64,000 nt of DNA from Culturomica massiliensis (GTDB taxonomy: Bacteria; Bacteroidota; Bacteroidia; Bacteroidales; Marinifilaceae), in contig NZ_LT594621.1 of assembly GCF_900091655.1 (NCBI RefSeq), positions 620,001 through 684,000 of the forward strand, in the 5' to 3' direction. Below the pieces are notes generated by a model. It was given only the letters and a program-made list of their open reading frames with translations, was not told the DNA's origin and ran no database searches. The position numbers were made by a program, and so were the translations under genes. Positions 35,709 through 45,428 of the stretch are shown one piece after another. How positions within the stretch are numbered: position 1 is the stretch's first letter; each line of letters begins with the position of its first letter.

Positions 35709-37319
35709 ATGGCAGAGTTCAAGTATCAGGAGCCGTTTCCGATCGAAAAGGATACGACCGAGTATCGTTTGTTGACGAAAGATTATGTGAAAACCGTGGA
35801 TTGTGACGGGCGGAAAATTTTGAAAATTGAAAAAGAAGGACTGGAATTATTAGCCCGTGAGGCGTATGCGGATGTTTCCTTTTATCTGCGTGCTTCTCAT
35901 TTGCAGAAGCTGGCCGATATTTTAAAAGACCCGGAAGCCAGCGATAATGATAAATTTGTCGCTCATACGTTGTTATTGAATCAGGTCGTTTCTGCGGAAG
36001 GTCAGCTTCCTACTTGTCAGGATACGGGCACGGCAATTTGTATCGGTATGAAGGGTCAGGACGTATATACCGGATATAATGATGCAGAGGCTATCAGTAA
36101 AGGGGTTTTTGAAACTTACCGCGACCGTAATTTGCGTTATTCCCAGGTAGTGCCTTTTACGATGACGGAAGAGAAGAATACCGGGACGAATTTACCGGCA
36201 CAAATCGATTTGTATGCTACCCAGGGGAATGCCTATAAATTTTTATTTATGACAAAAGGGGGAGGTTCTGCCAATAAAACTTTTTTGTATCAGCAGACCA
36301 AAGCCTTATTGAATGAAGAGACATTGACGAAGTTTATTGCGGAGAAAGTACTTGATCTCGGTACATCCGCATGTCCTCCTTATCATTTGGCAGTGGTTAT
36401 CGGCGGTACATCCGCTGAAGCTTGTCTGGCTACGGTGAAAAAGGCATCTGCCGGATATTACGATCATTTGCCCACTTCCGGTAATGAGGGCGGACGTGCA
36501 TTCCGGGATTTAGAATGGGAAGCAAGAATTCAGAAAATATGCCAGCAAAAAGGGATCGGCGCTCAATTCGGAGGTAAATATTGGGTACACGATGTCCGGG
36601 TGATCCGTTTGCCGCGTCATGCTGCATCCTGTCCGGTCGGTATTGGGGTAAGTTGTAGTGCAGACCGGAATATCAAGGCGAAGGTTACAGAAGACGGTAT
36701 TTTCCTGGAACAATTGGAGAAGAATCCGGCCCGGTTTTTACCGGCTGAAACGCCGGCTTTGGCGCCTGCAGTAAATATCGATTTGGATCAGCCGATGGAA
36801 AATGTGTTGAAAGAACTGACTAAATATCCGGTTAAGACCCGTCTGAATTTGTCGGGTACGTTGATCGTTGCCCGGGATATCGCTCATGCACGTATCAAAC
36901 AGATGATAGATGAAGGCAAGCCGATGCCCGAGTATTTTAAGAAACATCCGGTATATTATGCAGGACCGGCTAAAACGCCGCAAGGGATGCCTTCCGGTAG
37001 TTTCGGACCGACGACAGCCGGGCGAATGGATCCTTATGTAGATCTGTTCCAGTCTATGGGCGGTTCTATGATTATGGTAGCCAAAGGCAACCGTTCGAAA
37101 GCCGTTACCGATGCCTGTCAGAAGCACGGAGGTTTCTATCTGGGTTCTATCGGTGGCCCGGCAGCTATTTTGGCTAAAAACAGCATTAAGTCTGTAGAGG
37201 TGGTTGATTTCGAAGAATTGGGTATGGAAGCCGTACGTAAGATCCGGGTGGAAAATTTCCCGGCTTTTATTATCGTCGACGATAAAGGCAACGATTTTTT
37301 TGCCGAATGGGCACATTAA
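35709..37319 (+). CDS. fum: Class I (iron-sulfur) fumarate hydratase
   Basis: This 536-residue enzyme interconverts fumarate and malate using an oxygen-sensitive [4Fe-4S] cluster. The three cluster ligands can be placed at C103 (TCQDTGTAICIG), C222 (TSACPPYHLAVVIGG) and C316 (GVSCSADRN), a spacing that corresponds to E. coli FumA. The N- and C-terminal halves are fused as in the FumA/B type. It is probably transcribed alone, with a long leader and a strong terminator after it. Confidence 0.96.
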   Translation: MAEFKYQEPFPIEKDTTEYRLLTKDYVKTVDCDGRKILKIEKEGLELLAREAYADVSFYLRASHLQKLADILKDPEASDNDKFVAHTLLLNQVVSAEGQLPTCQDTGTAICIGMKGQDVYTGYNDAEAISKGVFETYRDRNLRYSQVVPFTMTEEKNTGTNLPAQIDLYATQGNAYKFLFMTKGGGSANKTFLYQQTKALLNEETLTKFIAEKVLDLGTSACPPYHLAVVIGGTSAEACLATVKKASAGYYDHLPTSGNEGGRAFRDLEWEARIQKICQQKGIGAQFGGKYWVHDVRVIRLPRHAASCPVGIGVSCSADRNIKAKVTEDGIFLEQLEKNPARFLPAETPALAPAVNIDLDQPMENVLKELTKYPVKTRLNLSGTLIVARDIAHARIKQMIDEGKPMPEYFKKHPVYYAGPAKTPQGMPSGSFGPTTAGRMDPYVDLFQSMGGSMIMVAKGNRSKAVTDACQKHGGFYLGSIGGPAAILAKNSIKSVEVVDFEELGMEAVRKIRVENFPAFIIVDDKGNDFFAEWAH

Positions 37320-37338
37320 TCGAAGCTTAATTGAATAA

Positions 37339-37374
37339 GAGGGCCTGGCTATATATCTAGTCAGGCTCTTTTTT
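37339..37374 (+). terminator. Rho-independent terminator after the fumarase gene
   Basis: Arms GAGGGCCTGGCT and AGTCAGGCTC pair with a small bulge, followed by six T residues. It sits 20 bp after the fumarase stop. Confidence 0.85.
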
Positions 37375-37505
37375 ATTCAGGAGTATCGGATTTTTGTCCG
37401 TGAGTGAATTTATTCCTTCTGTAACGGGCTGATGCCGGAACAAAATCAGTCCCTTTCCGTACATATGCGCATATAGAACAACACATCGTCGAATCGTACC
37501 GGATA

Positions 37506-38495
37506 ATGAAAGGCGCTTTATTTGCATTAGCTACAGTATTGACATGGGCACTGATGGGGGTGGTCAATCGCTATTGCGTATCGAAGTACGGTATTAATGT
37601 GCTTGTGTTTACGTCTTTTCTTATTTTTTCGGGAGGTGTGGCTTTGCTCTTGATCCGGGAACGGGTAAATCCGGAAAATTGGAAGAGCGGAGTGCATTAT
37701 TCCTGGCTCTATACAACGATGCAGATGACCAAGAGTTTTTTTATGATTTCGACCTATTTATACATCACGACGACGGAAACGAGTTTGTTGATTAATATAG
37801 AGGTTGTGCTTACTTATCTGATGGCTTATCTGTTTTTTAAACGGGTTCCTCACAAACGGGAATATTGGGGGATTGCTGTAATTCTTATCGGTTTTTTACT
37901 GTTGATTTATTCTTTACCGACAGCTGTGAGAATCCCGACGGCTGTATTGATATTGCTTGCAGCCACTGCGAGTTGTATCCGTTCTATCGTTGTGGAACAG
38001 ACTTCCCGTAAAAGTCCGGAAACCACCGTTCGTCAAAAATGCGGTATTTCCGGATATACGATGTTTGTCGGGGGTACGGTTCTTATTGTTTTCTTTTTCG
38101 GGATCGCAGGTATCACTTTTTTGTTCGGAGAGAGTTTACCGAAACTGTTCTTTTTTTTGAATTATTTGCCTCAAATGACGGAAATGCTGAATCCTGAAAC
38201 CGTAATCAGCGGTTGTTTAGCCGGTTTTTTTCTGAACTCCGCTTCGGTTTATTGGTTTTATGCTGCATTAAAGTGGACAAAGTCAGAAACCTTTATGGCA
38301 TTTCGTGTATTTCAACCTATCCTGACTTATACTTTGGAGTTGTTGGCGGCTCTTTTTTACGCTGCGATGAAACCGGAATTGAGCACAAAAGATTTTTTTA
38401 TCGGCGGTATTATTTTGCTGGGCTCAGTTTTGATTCTTATCGTACCTTCCAAAACGACCCGCTCCGAGATTTCCAAAAATTTTATCACCGAGTAG
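37506..38495 (+). CDS. EamA/DMT-family transporter
   Basis: This is a 329-residue membrane protein with about ten hydrophobic segments in two repeated halves, the drug/metabolite transporter plan. Typical signs are the N-terminal ALATVLTWALMGVVNRYCV and, in the second half, AALKWTKSETFMAFRVFQPILTY. Substrate unknown. It ends with ITE at 38495, followed by 390 bp without a gene. Confidence 0.88.
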   Translation: MKGALFALATVLTWALMGVVNRYCVSKYGINVLVFTSFLIFSGGVALLLIRERVNPENWKSGVHYSWLYTTMQMTKSFFMISTYLYITTTETSLLINIEVVLTYLMAYLFFKRVPHKREYWGIAVILIGFLLLIYSLPTAVRIPTAVLILLAATASCIRSIVVEQTSRKSPETTVRQKCGISGYTMFVGGTVLIVFFFGIAGITFLFGESLPKLFFFLNYLPQMTEMLNPETVISGCLAGFFLNSASVYWFYAALKWTKSETFMAFRVFQPILTYTLELLAALFYAAMKPELSTKDFFIGGIILLGSVLILIVPSKTTRSEISKNFITE

Positions 38496-38721
38496 TGTTA
38501 CTAATTTTTTTAATAAATGTGGCTATTAATATTAAATCTTTTGTATTTTTACAAGAAAATATGAAAGAGACTTTGATTTTAGATTGGGCCCGTAGGTTAT
38601 GCAGATTCCGCAACTTGATTTTTAGATTGACCTATAAGTTTGATTACGATTAGTGTTTGGGGTGCTTTGTATAGGTTTTTGTTTTCGTGTTTTTGCATGG
38701 AAGTTGGAAGGTTTTTGAGGT

Positions 38722-38759
38722 AAAAATTACACAATGAGTCCGTCCCAGTGTGTAATTTT
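38722..38759 (+). repeat. Palindromic 37-38-bp dispersed repeat, copy 2
   Basis: Same 11-bp arms (AAAATTACACA and TGTGTAATTTT) and the same 15-base core, ATGAGTCCGTCCCAG, as the copies at 35460 (inverted) and 41684. It lies in the 38496-38885 gap. Confidence 0.9.
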
Positions 38760-38803
38760 GAATTGTGATTCAATAAATCGGCAACCGTTTTATCAGATAA
38801 TCT

Positions 38804-38868
38804 GAAATCTATAATCGTGTAATCTACAATCTACAATTTAAAATCTACAATTTAAAATCTACAATCTC
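38804..38868. repeat. Heptad-like simple repeat AATCTACAATTTA
   Basis: Repeats of AATCTACAATTTA fill this stretch, the reverse-complement type of the GATTTAC repeats near 20158. The rest of the 38496-38885 gap holds the palindromic repeat at 38722 and AT-rich sequence without a recognisable gene. Confidence 0.75.
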
Positions 38869-38885
38869 TCTATATACATTCTGAC

Positions 38886-40376
38886 ATGTGGTGTTTTAAG
38901 AAGTTTGTTTTTTTGTGTTTATGGATGGGCTGGGGTACTGTTTGTCCGGCCGCGTTTTTTCCGGAATTGTCCGGCCGTGTTATTTCCGAAGGGCGCGGCG
39001 TGGAGGGCGTGGCTGTAACCGACGGTTATACGGTGGTGAGGACGGATGCCCGGGGGAGATACCGGCTGCCGGGGAATACAGCGGCAGAGTTTGTATATAT
39101 CACTTTGCCTGCCGGTTATGAAGTACCGTTGCAGGATGAGGTACCCTGTTTTTTCCGGCGGATTAACAAGGCTGCAAAGAAACAGAAGTTTGATTTTTAC
39201 CTGCAAAAAAGCGGTAGGAACGATGATAGGCATGTTGTGGTGGTGGCTGCCGACCCGCAGGTGTATTTCGATGAAGAGCTTCCGGCTTTGCAAAAGATTG
39301 CAGATGATATGCAGAGTTGGGTGGCCGGTAAATACGGGGAAATACCGGTTTATGGGATGGTAGCGGGGGATGTGATCGGGGATATACAGCGGAATCCGGG
39401 ATGTTTCGGGGCGGTGAAACATATTCTGTATCATACGCAGATTCCTTTTTTCTATGCTGCCGGTAATCACGATCTGGACAGGGGAGGACGTTCAAATGAG
39501 CGTTCCAGGACGATGTATGCCGCTCATTTCGGTCCGGCCTACTATTCTTTTAACCGGGGCAGAGTACATTATATTGTTTTGGACGGGGTGTTTGCTTTGG
39601 GAAAGGATTATTTATATACCGGTTATCTGGCTGAAAGGCAATTGGAATGGTTGGAACAGGATCTGGCATTGGTTCCGGAAGGTTCGCCGGTGGTGGTATT
39701 GACCCATATTCCGACTTATTCCCGGGAGGCCCGGAGTGGAAATTATGCGAAAGAACGGACTTCACAGGTGATTAACAATCGTGCTCATTTGTACGATTTG
39801 TTGAAGTCTTATCGGGTACAGATATTATCGGGACATACCCATTATCATGAAAATTATGTGATAGCGGATAATTTGTACGAGCATGTACATGCCTCTCTCT
39901 GCGGTCTGTTTTGGCAGGCACCGTGGTGTGGTGACGGTACCCCCATCGGTTATACGGTGTATGAAATGGACGGAGACAGCATTTCCTGGTATTTCAAGCC
40001 GGTTGGAGATGACCGTTCTTATCAGTTCAGGGCATATGCCGCCGGAGAAAATGATTTGAAACCGGAAGCATTGACTGTAAATGTGTGGAATTATGACCCG
40101 TCCTGGAAGATATATTGGTATGAGGACGGGGAGAGAATGGGGGAGATGGAACGTTATACCGGTATTGATCCGGTTATCGACAGCTATGTTGTGTCTCACC
40201 GGAAGAGTTTTAAATACGATTATATCGGGGCTGAACCGACGGAACATCTGTTTTTTGCGATACCCCGTTCTGCCGGAGCAGCGATCAGGGTGGAGGCGAC
40301 CGACCGTTTCGGAAATGTATATTCCGGTACACCCCGGAAGGTAGAGGAATGGCTCAACGATCAGTCTGTTCGATAG
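38886..40376 (+). CDS. Secreted calcineurin-like phosphoesterase with N- and C-terminal metallophos domains
   Basis: This is a 496-residue exported protein (signal peptide, WMGWGTVCPAAFFPE). Residues about 25-100 are the MetallophosN-type beta domain (SGRVISEGRGVEGVAVTDG). The binuclear-metal phosphoesterase core has DPQVYFD, AGDVIGD, GNHDLDRGG, LTHIPTYSREA and SGHTHYHEN. A C-terminal metallophos domain follows. It probably hydrolyses phosphomono- or diesters in the periplasm; substrate unknown. Its end overlaps the convergent M48 peptidase gene by 23 bp. Confidence 0.9.
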   Translation: MWCFKKFVFLCLWMGWGTVCPAAFFPELSGRVISEGRGVEGVAVTDGYTVVRTDARGRYRLPGNTAAEFVYITLPAGYEVPLQDEVPCFFRRINKAAKKQKFDFYLQKSGRNDDRHVVVVAADPQVYFDEELPALQKIADDMQSWVAGKYGEIPVYGMVAGDVIGDIQRNPGCFGAVKHILYHTQIPFFYAAGNHDLDRGGRSNERSRTMYAAHFGPAYYSFNRGRVHYIVLDGVFALGKDYLYTGYLAERQLEWLEQDLALVPEGSPVVVLTHIPTYSREARSGNYAKERTSQVINNRAHLYDLLKSYRVQILSGHTHYHENYVIADNLYEHVHASLCGLFWQAPWCGDGTPIGYTVYEMDGDSISWYFKPVGDDRSYQFRAYAAGENDLKPEALTVNVWNYDPSWKIYWYEDGERMGEMERYTGIDPVIDSYVVSHRKSFKYDYIGAEPTEHLFFAIPRSAGAAIRVEATDRFGNVYSGTPRKVEEWLNDQSVR

Positions 40377-41595
40377 CTTTTATCCTTTTCAGCAGCGAGG
40401 GGTGGGAATAATATACGAATTCATACCAGGGATGAGGAGTGAGGTTGCTCAGGGATTTTACCGATATTTTTTTCAATCCGCTGACGAGTGCTTCTCCTTC
40501 GTTATGCCGGGTTGCGAATGCGTCTGCTTCGTATTCATTTTTCCGGGACCAGATGTTCATGCATATTCCCAATAACATACTGACCGGACTGTACAGGATA
40601 GCGAAGGTAACCAGACCCAGCTGGAAATAGGCCCGATCGCTCCCCAATGCTTCTGAAAAAGCCTGTATATTAACCAGTAAGGAGAATAGCCACAACATGA
40701 AACCGGTTTGCAGAATGGAGGCGGACATGAATTTCAGGGTGTGTTTTTTGCGGTAATGTCCGATTTCGTGTGCCAGTACCGCTACAATTTCTTCTTCTGT
40801 CAGATCTTGTAACAGGGTGTCGTAGAGGACGATCCGTTTTTCCGCTCCAAATCCGGTAAAATAGGCATTGGCTTTTGTCGATCGCTTCGATCCGTCGATT
40901 ACATAGATATTTTTCAACCGGAAACCGGTCCGGGATGCGAATGCCTCGATCTTATCCCGCAGACTGCCGGCTTGCAGCGGGGATTGTTTGTTGAATAAAG
41001 GAACAATCAGGCGGGAATAGAACATGGCCATGAATATTGAGAATAAGCTGATCAATACCCAGGCATATATCCAGAACCGGCTTCCTGTCCATAAATAAAA
41101 GCCGACGACGGCGGATAAAATGAGTCCGCCGATGATCAATGAGAGAAATACCCCTTTTACCGCATCCGTTATCCAGGTGTTGAGCGTCGATTTATTAAAA
41201 CCGTATTTTTCTTCTATCCGGAATGTGGCATACCAACTGAACGGCATTTCCAACAGGGTGGATATCACAGACAAGCCCAGCATAAAGAACAGGGTTTGCC
41301 AGAGGATGCTGTCGGTGCGGCTTACAATCCAGTCGTTGTACAGGCCGAAACCTCCGGCCGCCAGAAACAGGACGGTTACGGTAAAAGAAAAAGCGGAACT
41401 GATCAGGCCGAACCGGTTGTTTTCTTTTTTATAGGATTGAAACCGTTTGTATTCTTTTTCGTCGTAAATACCTTTTAATTTCTCCGGCAGGACGGGTGAC
41501 ATCGCCCGTATATTCAATCCTTCCAAAAATCTTTCGAAGATAAAGTCTGCACATAAAAACAGCAGGATGATGATATATATTGTTTCACTATTCAT
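40354..41595 (-). CDS. M48-family membrane metallopeptidase (Ste24/CAAX-type)
   Basis: This is a 413-residue integral membrane zinc peptidase. The zinc motif is AVLAHEIGHYRKKHTL, with the third ligand in the EYEADAFATRHN region. Several hydrophobic segments flank the catalytic part, as in Ste24-type CAAX proteases. It probably degrades membrane proteins or peptides. Its 3' end overlaps the phosphoesterase gene tail to tail. Confidence 0.92.
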   Translation of the reverse strand: MNSETIYIIILLFLCADFIFERFLEGLNIRAMSPVLPEKLKGIYDEKEYKRFQSYKKENNRFGLISSAFSFTVTVLFLAAGGFGLYNDWIVSRTDSILWQTLFFMLGLSVISTLLEMPFSWYATFRIEEKYGFNKSTLNTWITDAVKGVFLSLIIGGLILSAVVGFYLWTGSRFWIYAWVLISLFSIFMAMFYSRLIVPLFNKQSPLQAGSLRDKIEAFASRTGFRLKNIYVIDGSKRSTKANAYFTGFGAEKRIVLYDTLLQDLTEEEIVAVLAHEIGHYRKKHTLKFMSASILQTGFMLWLFSLLVNIQAFSEALGSDRAYFQLGLVTFAILYSPVSMLLGICMNIWSRKNEYEADAFATRHNEGEALVSGLKKISVKSLSNLTPHPWYEFVYYSHPSLLKRIKAIEQTDR

Positions 41596-41683
41596 AGGTT
41601 CGTTGTAAATTTTAAATTTATGATTTCAGACTGTAGATTAGCCGATAAAATAATTCGTTGTCGGATTTATTTGACTATACCTC

Positions 41684-41720
41684 AAAATTACACAATGAGT
41701 CCGTCCCAGTGTGTAATTTT
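41684..41720 (+). repeat. Palindromic 37-38-bp dispersed repeat, copy 3
   Basis: The same element as at 38722, same orientation, in the 41596-41955 gap. Arms and core are identical over at least 37 bases. Confidence 0.9.
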
Positions 41721-41869
41721 GAGCAATTGTAAATCATAAATTTAAAATGCATTGTCGGTATTGTTTTTGCAACAAAGGCATTGCAAAGGTAATAAAAGCC
41801 GGAAAATAGAGGTAAAGAAAAGTTTTGAATTTTGGGATTGGCAGATGGATAACGGAGGGAAAAATGTTG

Positions 41870-41877
41870 TAGTTTTG
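41870..41877 (+). promoter_or_regulatory. Candidate promoter of cinA
   Basis: TAGTTTTG matches TAnnTTTG exactly, about 80 bp before the cinA ATG. The gap 41596-41955 otherwise contains the palindromic repeat and a weak sigma-54-like sequence near 41756. Confidence 0.45.
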
Positions 41878-41955
41878 TTTCGGTTAAAAACAGATTTGTG
41901 AATTTCCGGTCCTTTTGCGGATACGGATTTACGGAACAGCTAAGACGAAGTAGTT

Positions 41956-43191
41956 ATGAAAGCGATTATTATTACCATCGGTGATGAAATTTTACTGGGT
42001 CAGATTCTGGATACGAATTCCAGGTTTATTGCGGGACATCTGACATTGGCCGGGATCGAGGTTACAGAGATGCGTTCTGTCGCCGATAGGCGGGACGAGA
42101 TTTACGAAGCCGTGGACTATGCCATGAATGAGGCGGAGCTGGTGATTGTGACCGGAGGGTTGGGACCGACGAAGGATGATGTAACGAAAAAGGTGCTGGC
42201 GGAGTATTTCGGTTCTAAGCTGACGTTAAATCCGGAAGTTATGGTGTGGTTGGAGGAATTGTTACAGGGCCGGGGAATTGCTTTGAATGAGAACAATAAA
42301 AGTCAGGCGGTATTGCCGGACAATTGCCGGGTTCTGCGGAATTTTAAGGGAACCGCTTCCGGTATGTGGTTCGAACGGGGATGGAAGTCTTTGATTTCTT
42401 TGCCCGGTGTCCCTTTTGAAATGGAGCATCTGATGGAAACGTATGTACTTCCGGAGTTGAAAAGGAGATATCCGCATTTGCAGTTGGCTTACCGGATGTT
42501 GCAGGTGTACGATATTCCGGAATCGGAATTGGCCGAACGGCTGAGCGGTTGGGAGGAGGCTTTGCCGGAAGGTCTGGGATTGGCTTACCTGCCTTCTCCC
42601 GGTTTGGTTAAGCTGCGGATTACGGCTAAGGGGAAAGCGGTCGAAAAGCTGGAAGCGTATTATGAAACGTTGAAGGAAAGTCTTACCGGTTTGTACTATA
42701 CCGAGGGGGAAGCGGATTCTGTGGAAAAGCAGTTCGGGGAGTGTCTGCGCAAAAGGAATCTGACGATTGCTACGGCAGAGAGCTGTACGGGGGGATATAT
42801 AGCTCATCTGATTACTTCCGTAGCGGGGAGTTCGGATTATTTCAAAGGGAGCGTAGTTGCGTATGCCAATGAGGTGAAAAATAAAGTGTTAGGGGTGGAT
42901 ATGAACGATATAGAGCGATATGGGGCCGTAAGCGGGGAAGTTGTGAAACAGATGGCGGAGGGAGTAAAGCGGGTGATGGGTACGGACTATGCCGTTGCGA
43001 CCTCCGGAGTTGCCGGGCCTGCCGGGGGAACACCGGAGAAACCGGTAGGTACGGTTTGGATCGGCGTGGCTACTCCTTGTAAAACGTTTGCCCGGAAGTT
43101 TGTATTTTCTTTTACCCGGGAGCGCAATATTGCCAAGACTGCGGTAAAAGCACTGGAGTTGATTGCAGAGGCCGTGCAGGAGGAAGCCTGA
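41956..43191 (+). CDS. cinA: CinA: nicotinamide-nucleotide amidase with MoCF-like domain
   Basis: This is a 411-residue two-domain protein. The N-terminal MoCF-like part starts MKAIIITIGDEILLGQILDTN with VTGGLGPTKDDVTKK. The C-terminal PncC-type amidase reads TIATAESCTGGYIAHLITSVAGSS and hydrolyses nicotinamide mononucleotide to nicotinate mononucleotide in the pyridine nucleotide cycle. Both parts are complete. It is transcribed in the same direction as htpG, which has its own promoter. Confidence 0.95.
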   Translation: MKAIIITIGDEILLGQILDTNSRFIAGHLTLAGIEVTEMRSVADRRDEIYEAVDYAMNEAELVIVTGGLGPTKDDVTKKVLAEYFGSKLTLNPEVMVWLEELLQGRGIALNENNKSQAVLPDNCRVLRNFKGTASGMWFERGWKSLISLPGVPFEMEHLMETYVLPELKRRYPHLQLAYRMLQVYDIPESELAERLSGWEEALPEGLGLAYLPSPGLVKLRITAKGKAVEKLEAYYETLKESLTGLYYTEGEADSVEKQFGECLRKRNLTIATAESCTGGYIAHLITSVAGSSDYFKGSVVAYANEVKNKVLGVDMNDIERYGAVSGEVVKQMAEGVKRVMGTDYAVATSGVAGPAGGTPEKPVGTVWIGVATPCKTFARKFVFSFTRERNIAKTAVKALELIAEAVQEEA

Positions 43192-43234
43192 AAAATAAAT
43201 CAGTGCGACTGTCATCCTGTCAGTATTTTCCGAA

Positions 43235-43249
43235 TGGCACAACAATTGC
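43235..43249 (+). promoter_or_regulatory. Sigma-54-type promoter of htpG with upstream CTGTCA repeats
   Basis: TGGCACAACAATTGC has GG (43236-43237) and GC (43248-43249) exactly 10 bases apart, the sigma-54 spacing. Just upstream, CTGTCA occurs twice in direct repeat at 43209-43214 and 43217-43222 (period 8), a possible activator-binding site. htpG starts 52 bp downstream. Confidence 0.65.
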
Positions 43250-43301
43250 CTGTTGAATAGCGTAAATCAGAAAAATAACTAATCATTAAAATATATACGC
43301 T

Positions 43302-45353
43302 ATGACAACAGGCAAAATTGGTGTTTCAACAACTGATTTGTTTCCGATTATCAAAAAGTTTCTTTATTCGGATCATGATATTTTTTTACGTGAGATCGTT
43401 TCGAATGCCGTAGACGCTACTCAAAAGCTGAAGGTTCTGGCTTCCTCGGGTGAGTTTAAAGGCGAGCTGGGAGAATTGAAGGTACGGGTGAGGGCTGACA
43501 AAGAGGCAGGCACGCTGACGATTTCGGACAACGGGATCGGTATGACCCGTGAAGAAGTGGAAAAATACATCAATCAGATTGCTTTTTCGGGTGCCGAAGA
43601 ATTTCTGGAAAAACACAAGGACGATGCGGCAACCATTATCGGGCATTTCGGTTTGGGATTTTATTCTTCGTTTATGGTTAGCGATGAAGTGGAGATCGTA
43701 ACGAAATCTTATCGGGAAGGTGCGCAGGCAGTCAGATGGACCTGTAAAGGGGATCCGGAATATACCCTGGACGATACGGAAAAGGCTGAGCGGGGAACGG
43801 ATATCATTATGCACATCAACGACGATGATAAAGAATTTCTGGAAGAAGGTAAAATCAGCGAATTGTTGAATAAGTACTGTAAGTTTTTACCTGTAGAAAT
43901 TGTTTTCGGGAAGAAGAAGGAATGGAAGGACGGGAAATATGAAGAGACTGATGCCGACAATGTGATCAATGATGTTAATCCGGCCTGGACACGTAAACCT
44001 TCCGAACTGACGGAAGAAGATTATCAGAAGTTTTACCGTCAGTTGTATCCGATGGCAGAAGATCCTCTGTTTCACATCCATTTGAATGTGGATTATCCTT
44101 TTAATCTGACCGGTATACTGTATTTCCCGAAAATCAGTAATAAGTTTGAGATTCAGAAAAATAAGATTCAGCTATACAGCAATCAGGTGTATGTTACGGA
44201 TTCCGTAGAAGGGATTGTACCCGAATACCTGACTTTATTGCATGGGGTGATCGATTCGCCGGATATTCCGTTGAATGTTTCCCGTTCGTATTTGCAGAGC
44301 GACCGCAATGTGAAGAAGATATCCAACCACATAACGAAGAAGGTGGCAGACAGCCTGAGCGATATTTTCAAAAACAACCGGGAAGATTACGAAAAGAAAT
44401 GGGACGACCTGAAAATATTCATTCAGTATGGAATGCTGACCGATGAAAAATTTGCGGAGAGAGCCCAGGAAATTTATTTGTTCAAAAACACCGACGGAAA
44501 ATATTTTACTTTTGAAGAGTATGATACTCTGATAAAAGAAAATCAGACGGATAAGGATAAGAATATCGTTTCCCTCTATGCTACAGATGCTACCGAGCAG
44601 TTCAGTTATATCGAGAAGGCAAAAGCCAAAGGATACGATGTGTTGTTGATGGACGGACAGTTGGATACCCACTTTATCAATCATCTGGAGCAGAAACATG
44701 CCGACCACAAATATTTTAGGGTGGATTCGGATGTTGTAGAGAAACTGATTCAGAAGGAAGAAACCCGTAAGAGCGATCTTTCTGAAGCGGAACAGGATGA
44801 GTTGCGTCCGGTATTTTCTTCACAATTACCCAAGGATAACGGCATGTTTATGGTCAGCTTCGAGGCTTTGGGAGAGGGCAGCGATCCGGTTGTCGTGACC
44901 CGTTCGGAGTTTATGCGCCGTATGAAAGAAATGGCTGCCATGAATCCGGGAATGAATTTTTACGGGGCAATGGGCGACCAGTATACTTTGGTTGTAAATA
45001 CCGATCATAAGCTGGTGAAAACCGTTTTGGAGGATGAGAAAAAATCGATGGATGCCAAACTGGCTCCGATTAATTTCGAAATTAAGGAGAATGAAGGGAA
45101 GAAAACGGAACTGGACGAATTGAATAAGGGTAAAAAAGACGAGGAAGTACCACAAGTCGATAAAGATCGCCTGAAGGAGTATTCCGAGCAGATCGATAAA
45201 CTGAAAAAGCAGAAAGAAACCTTGTTGGAGGAATACGGCAAGGAGAATAAGATCGTAGGGCAGTTGATTGATTTGGCTTTACTGGCAAACGGTTTACTGA
45301 AAGGAGAAGCTTTGAATAGGTTTGTGAAGAGGAGTGTCGATTTGATCCGGTAA
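43302..45353 (+). CDS. htpG: Molecular chaperone HtpG (Hsp90)
   Basis: This is a 683-residue Hsp90 chaperone. The ATP-binding domain carries EIVSNAVDATQKL, ISDNGIGMTREEV and IIGHFGLGFYSSFMV, and the middle domain has the catalytic arginine in NVSRSYLQSDRNVKKI. The C-terminal 60 residues are unusually rich in lysine and glutamate. It is a single gene between its own sigma-54-like promoter and a strong terminator. Confidence 0.98.
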   Translation: MTTGKIGVSTTDLFPIIKKFLYSDHDIFLREIVSNAVDATQKLKVLASSGEFKGELGELKVRVRADKEAGTLTISDNGIGMTREEVEKYINQIAFSGAEEFLEKHKDDAATIIGHFGLGFYSSFMVSDEVEIVTKSYREGAQAVRWTCKGDPEYTLDDTEKAERGTDIIMHINDDDKEFLEEGKISELLNKYCKFLPVEIVFGKKKEWKDGKYEETDADNVINDVNPAWTRKPSELTEEDYQKFYRQLYPMAEDPLFHIHLNVDYPFNLTGILYFPKISNKFEIQKNKIQLYSNQVYVTDSVEGIVPEYLTLLHGVIDSPDIPLNVSRSYLQSDRNVKKISNHITKKVADSLSDIFKNNREDYEKKWDDLKIFIQYGMLTDEKFAERAQEIYLFKNTDGKYFTFEEYDTLIKENQTDKDKNIVSLYATDATEQFSYIEKAKAKGYDVLLMDGQLDTHFINHLEQKHADHKYFRVDSDVVEKLIQKEETRKSDLSEAEQDELRPVFSSQLPKDNGMFMVSFEALGEGSDPVVVTRSEFMRRMKEMAAMNPGMNFYGAMGDQYTLVVNTDHKLVKTVLEDEKKSMDAKLAPINFEIKENEGKKTELDELNKGKKDEEVPQVDKDRLKEYSEQIDKLKKQKETLLEEYGKENKIVGQLIDLALLANGLLKGEALNRFVKRSVDLIR

Positions 45354-45384
45354 TATTCCGGGAAGGCTCATAAAATAAGTATCG

Positions 45385-45428
45385 TCCGGAAAGTCGTCGT
45401 CATAACGTTGGCTTTCCGGATATTTTTT
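45385..45428 (+). terminator. Rho-independent terminator of htpG
   Basis: Arms TCCGGAAAG and CTTTCCGGA form a 9-bp stem followed by TATTTTTT, starting 31 bp after the htpG stop. Confidence 0.85.

Noticed and set aside
38213..38653. An open frame of 146 codons over the end of the EamA gene
   Set aside because: It is a shadow of the transporter frame and shows no domain or start signal.
41756..41771. A third sigma-54-like sequence, TCGGTATTGTTTTTGCA
   Set aside because: GG and GC have the right spacing, but the -24 element has GGTA instead of GGCA, and an exact TAGTTTTG box lies nearer to cinA.
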